Assembly (NCBI GenBank): GCA_029259695.1
Contig: JAJDEQ010000116.1
Location: 1-51,417 of the forward strand
From: Planctomycetota bacterium
GTDB lineage: Bacteria; Planctomycetota; B15-G4
Direction: 5' to 3'
DNA: 51,417 nucleotides
Positions 33,468 through 40,500 of the stretch are shown here, in pieces. A program made the position numbers and the translations under genes. The notes beneath the pieces are model-generated. The model did not search any database. It was not told the origin of the DNA and saw only the letters and a program-made list of their open reading frames with translations. Position 1 is the first letter of the stretch; every line of letters starts with the position of its first letter.

Positions 33468-33800
33468 ATGGGCGAGCGTCTGGAGGTGGGCTTCGCCCCG
33501 CACCGTCATGCCGAGCTGCGCGTCACCCTGCGCTTCGTCGAAGAGCGCTTCGAGCAGCGTGGCTCGGGCAGCAACCGGAGCGTGCAGCACGTGTGCTACG
33601 AGTTGTTCAGGCAGGAGCAGCGGCTCACGTCGCTGCCCACGTCGAGCGAGGCGCCGATCGCGTTCGAACTGCCCGATCGTCCCGAGTGGGTCACCGGGTT
33701 GAGCGAACAGCCGCTGCGCTACTGGGAACTGGTCGTCGACTCGGAGGTGCCGGGCGTCGACTTCCACGCCGAGTTCCCGCTGCCCGTGTACTCCCGCTGA
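33468..33800 (+). CDS. Soluble beta domain, C-terminal part of the frameshifted gene
   Basis: 110 residues from ATG 33468 (similarity-like sequence begins about 33438). It reads GERLEVGFAPHRHAELRVTL, FEQRGSGSNRSVQHVCYELF, IAFELPDRPEWVTGL and ends RYWELVVDSEVPGVDFHAEF: alternating beta strands as in an arrestin-like or Ig-like fold. No ribosome binding site precedes ATG 33468, which supports its being the remainder of the upstream gene rather than an independent one. Confidence 0.5.
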   Translation: MGERLEVGFAPHRHAELRVTLRFVEERFEQRGSGSNRSVQHVCYELFRQEQRLTSLPTSSEAPIAFELPDRPEWVTGLSEQPLRYWELVVDSEVPGVDFHAEFPLPVYSR

Positions 33801-33841
33801 GGCGGAGCTCGCGCTGAGACGAGTTCGCGCAGCGTCGCGTG

Positions 33842-33868
33842 ACATCACCCGCGCGCCTGCGGTGATGT
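33842..33868 (+). terminator. Perfect 8-bp inverted repeat after the frameshifted gene
   Basis: ACATCACC and GGTGATGT flank an 11-base GC-rich loop, 41 bases after the stop at 33800. A terminator for that gene is the simplest reading; TTCC follows rather than a T-run. Confidence 0.45.
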
Positions 33869-33974
33869 TCCGGTGGCCATGAGCGCGTGGTGATCGTCGG
33901 CGACTGGTGTTCGCCGGCGACATGCCCGGCGCGCGCCCGGTCACCCCTCCCCCGGGCGGCTGAGGACCCCGTGA

Positions 33975-33980
33975 TATGCT
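33975..33980 (+). promoter_or_regulatory. Putative -10 element TATGCT
   Basis: TATGCT lies 82 bases before the beta-helix protein start; the same hexamer precedes the SGNH gene on the other strand (50943-50948). No strong -35. Confidence 0.35.
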
Positions 33981-34062
33981 CGGCTCGACCCGGAACGAGT
34001 CACCCTCGCCGCGCCGTTCCGCCACGTTCGGAGTCGCCGCGCGGCATCCCGGAGATGGCCCG

Positions 34063-35310
34063 ATGTCGATCCCCAACCGCCTGTTGCTCGTGGTCGCCGT
34101 GACGCTCGGTTGGGCGTGCCCGGTCGCCGCTCAAGGGGTCGTGTGGGTCGTCGATGACGACGGGGGGCCGGGCGTGGACTTCACCGACATCGGTGCGGCG
34201 GTGACGGCGGCCGCGGACCTCGACACGATCCTGGTCAAGTCGGGCTCGTACGCCGGCTTCACCGTGGAGGCCAAGGCGCTGCACGTCGTGGGTGACGTGG
34301 GCGCCGACGTGCGCATCACCGGCTCGGTCCTGCTGCTGTCGCAGACGAGCGCCGACGCGACCCTGTTCCGGAACCTCGAGGTGCAGTCCGAGCAGCCCCT
34401 GGCGAACAGCCTGTTCGACGTGCGCACGTCCCTGGCGCCGGTCTGGATCGAGGACTGCGACGCCCAGCGCGGCGTGGTGACCGCCAGCGAGTCGGTGGCC
34501 TGGATCCGCTGCACGGTGGAGACCGATCGACCCATCTCCGGCCTGAACTCCTCCGACTCCCAGGTGATCGTGCTCGACACGACAGCCAACGGAGGACGCG
34601 GTGCCGACGGCTTCGTGGACGCCAAGCTGATGGTGCCCCAGCCCGGAAGCGACGGTCCGGGCGCCTACGCCTCGGGCGGCAACGACGTGGTGTTCCTCGG
34701 CGGCAGCAGCTTCCTCGGTGGCGATGGTGGCGACGGTCTGGAACCCGACCCGCCGCACGGCTGCACCGACGGCGGTGACGGCGGGCCCGGCCTGTCCAGT
34801 CGCCCCAGCCTGTTCGGCGCCGACTCGCAGGTCTTCGTCCTCGACAGCAGCTTCGCTCCGGGCGGCGCCGGGAGCGGTGGCGCCGGTTGTGCCGACGGGA
34901 CTCCGGGCCTGGCCATGGCCATCACGCCCCCCGGCGCGCCCGTGGTCACGAGCCTCCCCGGTGCGGCGCGCGGGCTGGAGGTCAACAGCCCGGTGCGCGA
35001 AGGCGAGACGATCTCGATCACCTTCACCGGCGAGCCCGGCGACAGCGCGTTCCTGTGGTGGGCCGTCGCCCAGGAACACCAGATCGTGCCCGGGCTGCGC
35101 GGCACGTTCCTGCTGCAGAACAGCGTGCCGTTCCCCGGAGCGTTCGCGATCCCGTCGGGAGGCAGCGTGACGATCCCCGCCACCGTGCCCGAACTCGGGC
35201 CGGGCTTCGAGTCGGTCGTGCTCTACCTGGGCTCGGGCTTCGTGGCCAGCGACTCGTTCAAGTTCTTCGGCTCGTCGTCGGCGCTCGTGTTGCTCGACGA
35301 CGGCTTCTGA
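34063..35310 (+). CDS. Secreted beta-helix-like protein with shared C-terminal beta domain
   Basis: 415 residues from ATG 34063, with GGAG 8 bases upstream and a signal peptide (LLLVVAVTLGWACPVAAQ). The mature protein opens VVWVVDDDGGPGVDFTDIGA, a motif I know from planctomycete secreted right-handed beta-helix proteins, then shows short beta repeats (TILVKSGSYAGFTVEAKAL, HVVGDVGADVRITGSVLLL). Residues 205-290 are Gly/Ser/Asp-rich (SFLGGDGGDGLEPD, GAGSGGAGCADG). The last 120 residues (GLEVNSPVREGETISITFTG; FESVVLYLGSGFVASDSF) resemble the C-terminal domain of the proteins at 2173 and 35524. Probably cell-surface; function unknown. Confidence 0.75.
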   Translation: MSIPNRLLLVVAVTLGWACPVAAQGVVWVVDDDGGPGVDFTDIGAAVTAAADLDTILVKSGSYAGFTVEAKALHVVGDVGADVRITGSVLLLSQTSADATLFRNLEVQSEQPLANSLFDVRTSLAPVWIEDCDAQRGVVTASESVAWIRCTVETDRPISGLNSSDSQVIVLDTTANGGRGADGFVDAKLMVPQPGSDGPGAYASGGNDVVFLGGSSFLGGDGGDGLEPDPPHGCTDGGDGGPGLSSRPSLFGADSQVFVLDSSFAPGGAGSGGAGCADGTPGLAMAITPPGAPVVTSLPGAARGLEVNSPVREGETISITFTGEPGDSAFLWWAVAQEHQIVPGLRGTFLLQNSVPFPGAFAIPSGGSVTIPATVPELGPGFESVVLYLGSGFVASDSFKFFGSSSALVLLDDGF

Positions 35311-35380
35311 GCCGGGCCGCCCGTTCCGACGTGTCGCGCGCGGGCGTGCTCGTGATCGCGATCGTCACCGAGTCCTTCGC

Positions 35381-35410
35381 CCGCTGACGACGAACCCGCT
35401 GACGACGAAC
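35381..35410. repeat. 15-bp exact tandem duplication
   Basis: CCGCTGACGACGAAC occurs twice back to back, directly before the strong terminator hairpin between convergent genes. Confidence 0.9.
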
Positions 35411-35441
35411 GAGGGCGAGACACCGTGGTGTCCCGCCCTCG
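35410..35441. terminator. Strong hairpin terminator between convergent genes
   Basis: CGAGGGCGAGACACC and GGTGTCCCGCCCTCG pair over 15 bp with a single mismatch, leaving a tiny loop. It lies 99 bases after the beta-helix protein stop and 82 bases from the end of the convergent PD40 gene, so it can stop transcription from both sides. No T-run. Confidence 0.75.
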
Positions 35442-35523
35442 GGTGAAGCCTGGTGAGAGGCTCGCGGCGTTCCTCGCGGCACGCCGCCTCGCGTCAGTCC
35501 GTCTTGGGTTCTCGTCCGTCTGT

Positions 35524-36906
35524 CTACGGCGCGAGCAGCTCGCCGCGCACGCCCGGCGTGGCGGCGATGATCGTGTTGCCGATCAGGCCGTCGCCGTCTT
35601 CGTCCAGGATCACCGCCTGCACGAAGAACAACAGGCCGGTGAGCGAGGCGTCGAGGCGCAGGTCCACCGGCACCACGCGGGGTTGGCCCGCGGGCGGGTT
35701 GCCGCCGCCGGCGGTCTGGAACTGGAAGCTCACGAACGGATCGACGGTCGAGACCAGCAGCGGGCCCGGTCCGCTGTCGATCCCGAACAGGATCACCGCG
35801 TCGTCGTCCGGGGACATGCGCGTGATCTCGAAGGCGAAGTCCTCGTTGCCCAGCACGGGGGCGCCGCCCAGGGTGCGCAGGCGCGGGATGTCGAACACGC
35901 CCGCCGTCCCCTCGCCGTAGCGAGCGATGCTCGGCACGGCCGTGGTGCGGAACAGGTCGAACGAACCCAGCGACTCCGGCCGATCGGAGACGAAGAACAT
36001 CTCGCTGTGGTCGTCGGCGACCGACATCAGGTACTCGCTGTACTCCGTGTTGAGCTCGAACACGTTCTCCACCACGCTCCAGGGCGAGGCGGTGTCGGCG
36101 CGCATGGCCACCCAGAGGTCGAGGCTGGGAGCTCCGACGCCGTCGAGCACGCTGCCCGGCCGGTCGGACGCGAAGTACATGGTCAGGTTGTCACCGGTGA
36201 CCGACGGGAACTTGTCGTTGAACTCCGTGTTGAGCTCGTCGATGGCCGTGGGTGCACCCCAGGGCGAGGCCACGTCCGGGCGCGTCGACATGAACAGGTC
36301 GAAGGTCCCCTCCTTCGGTCCACCCGCCGTCCCGCGGTTGCTGGTGTAGTACAGGCACAACCCGTCGGGCGTCATGGTGAAGCCCATGTCGCGCTTGTCG
36401 GAGTTGAGGATCGCCAGGTTGACCGGCGCGCCCCAGGGGTCGCCGCTGCCGGCGCGCGTCGCCATCCAGGCGTCGTCCGTGCCCAAGCCGCCGACGCGGC
36501 TGGACGAGTACACGATGATCGTGCCGTCGGCGTTCGTGGTGGGGGTGTGGTCGCGTTCGATCGTGTTGAGTTCGGTCACGTTGACCGGCGTGCCGAACGG
36601 GCTGTCCTGGTCAGCGCGCTCCGCCTGCCACAGGTCGAGCGAGCCCGAGCCGCCCGGTTGTGCCGACGCGTAGAGCAAGGTGCGCAGGTTGTTGGAGATG
36701 TCCGGCTTGGCCTCGAACTCGGGCGACGAGAGATCGTCCAGGTGCTCGAGCAGCGTGTCGTCGAACAGGCTGCGCTCCTGGGCATCGGCCGACGTGGCGC
36801 AGAGCGCCAGGGCGAGGGAGGACGCGAGCACGCCGGCTCGCCTGGTGAGCCCCGGGCCGCGCGAGCGTCCGAGTGCTGTCGATGGGACGGTGAGGCACGC
36901 GTTCAT
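35524..36906 (-). CDS. Secreted PD40/TolB-like beta-propeller protein
   Basis: 460 residues from ATG 36906, with AAGGAC 8 bases upstream and a signal peptide (GVLASSLALALCATSADA). Four or five propeller blades repeat the pattern LNT...D.xPTxxxDGxxxYYxSxR: NTIERDHTPTTNADGTIIVY, NSDKRDMGFTMTPDGLCLYY, NTEFNDKFPSVTGDNLTMYF, NTEYSEYLMSVADDHSEMFF, each followed by DLWxAxR and PWGxPVN. These are WD40-like PD40 repeats as in TolB and related exported proteins. Residues 345-460 (LGGAPVLGNEDFAFEITRMS; PLLVSTVDPFVSF) form the C-terminal domain shared with two other secreted proteins here. Ligand-binding role presumed. Confidence 0.85.
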   Translation of the reverse strand: MNACLTVPSTALGRSRGPGLTRRAGVLASSLALALCATSADAQERSLFDDTLLEHLDDLSSPEFEAKPDISNNLRTLLYASAQPGGSGSLDLWQAERADQDSPFGTPVNVTELNTIERDHTPTTNADGTIIVYSSSRVGGLGTDDAWMATRAGSGDPWGAPVNLAILNSDKRDMGFTMTPDGLCLYYTSNRGTAGGPKEGTFDLFMSTRPDVASPWGAPTAIDELNTEFNDKFPSVTGDNLTMYFASDRPGSVLDGVGAPSLDLWVAMRADTASPWSVVENVFELNTEYSEYLMSVADDHSEMFFVSDRPESLGSFDLFRTTAVPSIARYGEGTAGVFDIPRLRTLGGAPVLGNEDFAFEITRMSPDDDAVILFGIDSGPGPLLVSTVDPFVSFQFQTAGGGNPPAGQPRVVPVDLRLDASLTGLLFFVQAVILDEDGDGLIGNTIIAATPGVRGELLAP

Positions 36907-37028
36907 GCTGTGAGTCCTTTCGATTCGATCGCTGGAGTGCGGGAGCCCGGCGGTCCCGCCACGAGCCCTCCCAATCAATGGAACCGGGACCGCCCGGCCA
37001 TTGTCACCGAGATCGACGCGTAGAGGAC

Positions 37029-37042
37029 CCCGGAGCGCCGGG
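37029..37042. terminator. Small GC hairpin in the gap after ytoQ
   Basis: CCCGG-AGCG-CCGGG followed on the plus strand by TTTT. The T-run faces the plus direction, whereas the neighbouring genes are on the minus strand, so this would end readthrough from the other strand or be a weak hairpin for the five-gene operon. Confidence 0.3.
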
Positions 37043-37081
37043 TTTTCGCGAGGCCGGACAGAGGGCCTGGGCGCCCCCTGG

Positions 37082-37543
37082 TCAGGCGGGGCGACCCGTG
37101 ATCGCGTACGCGAGCACGGCCACCACCTGCTCGGGAGTCTCGGCGACCGCGAGCGCGGCTGCGTCGACCTCCTTGAGAGCATGCGTCAGCGCTGCGTCGT
37201 GCACGACGATCAGCGGCTTGCCCCGGGCGGCTGCCCACCCGGCATCGAAGGCTGCGTTCCACTGCCGGTACTTGTCGCCGAAGCGCACCACGACGATGTC
37301 GGCTCGGTCGATCAGCGTGCGCGTGCGGATGGCATTGAGCTTGGCGCCCTTGTGATCGGTCCAGAACGCCGTCGCCTCGTCGCCCAGGATGGTCACACCG
37401 CAGCTGTCGCTGGCGGCGTGATCGGTGACCGGTGCGAGCAGCGTCACGGGCAGCTGCTGCTGGGCCACGTCGGCGGCGATGCGTTCGCGCCAATCGGTGT
37501 GGATCTCGCCCGACAGGTACACGTTCCAGTTCGCCGGGCTCAT
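37082..37543 (-). CDS. ytoQ: YtoQ family protein
   Basis: 153 residues, matching the family along its length: WNVYLSGEIHTDWRERIA, APVTDHAASDSCGVTILG, KGAKLNAIRTRTLIDRADIV, VVRFGDKYRQWNAAFDAGWA and HALKEVDAAALAVAETPEQV. YtoQ is a small conserved cytoplasmic protein of the nucleoside 2-deoxyribosyltransferase-like fold (inference from the GEI-H and D-A-G-W pattern); its reaction is not established. It is the last gene of the minus-strand menaquinone operon; its start overlaps the stop of the giant AsmA-like gene by 4 bases. Confidence 0.88.
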   Translation of the reverse strand: MSPANWNVYLSGEIHTDWRERIAADVAQQQLPVTLLAPVTDHAASDSCGVTILGDEATAFWTDHKGAKLNAIRTRTLIDRADIVVVRFGDKYRQWNAAFDAGWAAARGKPLIVVHDAALTHALKEVDAAALAVAETPEQVVAVLAYAITGRPA

Positions 37544-40500
37544 CGCTCGCTTTCCTCGCTGGGGGAGAACCACCCGGTCAGGCCATCGAAGACCGAACCG
37601 AACCAGCCGGCGACGGTACCCCACCAGCTCGTGTCGGCGCCCGGGTGGGTCTGCAACCCGATCGCCACGCGCCCGCCGTGTTCGAGGGTCGCTGCGCCGA
37701 AGCGTGGGCGCGAGACGCGGATGCGGTCCGTGCACTCCGGGCCGGCGACCGCTACGAGGGCGGTCTGCACCTGCTCGAGGCGTTGGGCGGCGATCTCCAG
37801 CGAGGCCGCACGGGTTCGACGTCGGGCCTGGTGTTCGGCGCCCGGGCGCAGCAGGTCGAGGGTGTAGTCGAGCGCCTGCTCGGTACGACCCAGCTCGTCG
37901 TCGAGTGCCGTCAGGCGCCGTGACACGGCCTCGGCTTCGGTGTGCAGCCGGGCGGCCAGGGTGGCGCGCAGCTCGGCGGCGATCGAACGACGTGCCTCCT
38001 GCAGCGCGTGCTTCTCGGCACGCAAGCGTTCGCCCAGGGCACGGGCTGCCGCGGGAGGCGGGTTGGCGCGTCGCTCGGCGGTGAGGATGTCCTGGCGTCC
38101 GAACTCGTGCGCGAGGCGCACGGCGAGGCTCTCGTCGTCGCGCAGCAGGGCACCCAGCCGGGCCAGCTCGGCGCTGGCATCGCGCGTGGGCAGCACATCG
38201 GCCGGGGCGAAGTCGATCGCGTCCACGACCACCGTGGCCTGGTTGCCGAACAGGCTCGACACGCCCGGCAGGTTGGTCAGGACGTCCAGGCCGCTGCCGG
38301 CCAGGTCGCCCAGGCGCGTCGCCTCGGCGAGCTGGTCGAGGCCGACGAGTTCGCTCATCCCGCCGGCGATGTCGCCCACGTTGCCGGCCACGTCGGTGAT
38401 CGCTCCGGCCACGCGGAAGGGCGAGTTGGCGATCGCGTCGACGATCAGGTTGCCCAGGGCGGTGAGCACGACGGTCGTCACCTCCGTGTAGGACAGGCCC
38501 CCCGGGGCGACCTGGAAGTCCAGCGGGACCTTGATCACGCCCTGCTCGTCACGCAGCACGAAGAGCACCGGGCCGAGCGGGGTGGGCAGACGCAGGTAGC
38601 GCTCGATCGGTCCGTTGGCCGGCTCGGAGACGTCGAGATCGGTGAACGTGACCAGCGTGTCGCCGTCGAGCGCGCCGTCATCGGTGAAGTGCAGGTCGAG
38701 GTTGGCGTCGAGCAGGCCGCCGCGCAGGTTGACGCCCGAAGCCGCCGCGGGCCCGGCGAGTCCGGTCATGTCCAGCGAGCGCAGCGTCGTGCGGGTGCGG
38801 CCCTGGAGTGCTGGTGCGAGGGTCAGCGTGCCCGAGGCTTCGAGCTCGTCGAACAAGGCACCCTCGAGCGCCGCGGGGCCATCCTCTCCGTCCTCGAACA
38901 ACGACGTGCCCGGCAGGGCGCCCATGAGTCGTTGCAGCGCGCCGGGCCGCGGCTGGTCCTCGGTCGCTGCCATCACGGGGAGCACCTCGCTCCAGGGGCC
39001 CGCTTGCAGCAGCAGGTCGAAGCGCAGCGGTCGGGGCTCGGTGAACGCGCGCGTGGTGAAGTCCGCCAGCTCGGCGTCGAGGCCGGTCAGGGCGACGCGC
39101 AGGGGTGGCACGGTCGACGTGTCCTCGAAGCGCACGTCGATGCCGCTCGCCAGGAGCATGTCGATGCGGATCTCCGCTGCCGGCGCGGGCTCGGGTGTCG
39201 TCGCTGCGGGCAGGGGTGCCGGGGGCTCGGGCGCGACGGCGGTCGGCGCTTGCGCGGGCGCCGGTCCGGGGACTTCGTCCTGCGCCGGCTTGAAGAGCAG
39301 GCCCAGGGCGCGCAGGCCCTCGGGCGTCTGTTCGATGCGCGCCTGGGGTCCCGTGATCTCGATCGACCGCAGGTGCACGTCGCCCGAGCCGGGCACGATG
39401 CGCGTGACCTCGACGCGCAAGCCGTCCAGGCCGGCCCAGGGCTGCCCGTCAGCGGGGGCCCACGAGAGGTCCTGCAGCTCGAGTTCGGCGCCCACGCCGC
39501 TCGACAGCTCGAAGGCCATGGCGTGGCGACGGCGACCGGAGATCGTTGCACTGGCCTGCAATTGCAGTCGACCGTCGACGATCTCCGACGGGTCGAGCCA
39601 CGCGGCCAGATCCGGGCTGGCGTCGAGCAGTGGAGCGCCCTGGACTCCGCGTACATCGAGGGTCAGGCGTGCGCTGGGTGAGATCGCGAAGGGCGACAGC
39701 TCGGTCTCCAGCGCGAGCGACTCGACCACGCCGTCCACGCCACCCGAGAGCTGCAGCGTCATCGGCGGACTCGACTCCGGCGCGTCGGCCCGGAGCACGA
39801 GCGGTGCCGAGTTGACCAGGCGCAGTGAGCGCACCACGAGGGGCTCGGCGTCGGCGCCGCTGCGATCGCGGAAGGCGAGCCGGTCGATGCCCAGCTCGAT
39901 GTGTTCGACGTGCACCTCGGGGACTCGCTCCGGGCTCGCGCGACGGCCTGCGGCGACGGGCACCGGGGGTGCCGGGAGCGCCTCGGGAACGGGGTGCGTG
40001 CCCTCGTCGACGTCGGGTGACAAGCTGATGCCGAGCAGCGAGAGGGCGCCTGCCGGCGTGCGCTCCAGCGCCGCCTGCACGCCGCGCAGGGCCAGCTCCC
40101 GGACGTCGTAGTGGGGGCCGTCGGGGTCGATTCGCGGGGCGCCGAGATGGAGTTGCTCGACGGCCAGCAGGGGGTCGTCGGCGCCGGCTTCGCGCAGGTC
40201 GAGATCCGAGAGCGTGAACTCGAGTTGCTGTCCGCCCTCGGGGACCGCTGCCAGGTGGGCTTGCAGTTGCGCCGCGAGTCGGCCGTCACGCAGTGCGATC
40301 GCCAGACCGGGGGGCATGTACGGCGCGAACGGGCCGGCGTGCAGGGCCGTGCCGGTCAGGGCCAGTTGCAGGTCGGTGCTGTCTCCGTCCGTCGATGCGC
40401 TGCCCTCGAATCCCAGGCGCGGGCCGCCGTCGAGCACCGACAGGTCCAGCGAGAACGTCGGCGCCGTGGGCACGTCGGGGTCACCGACGATCAGCTGCCC

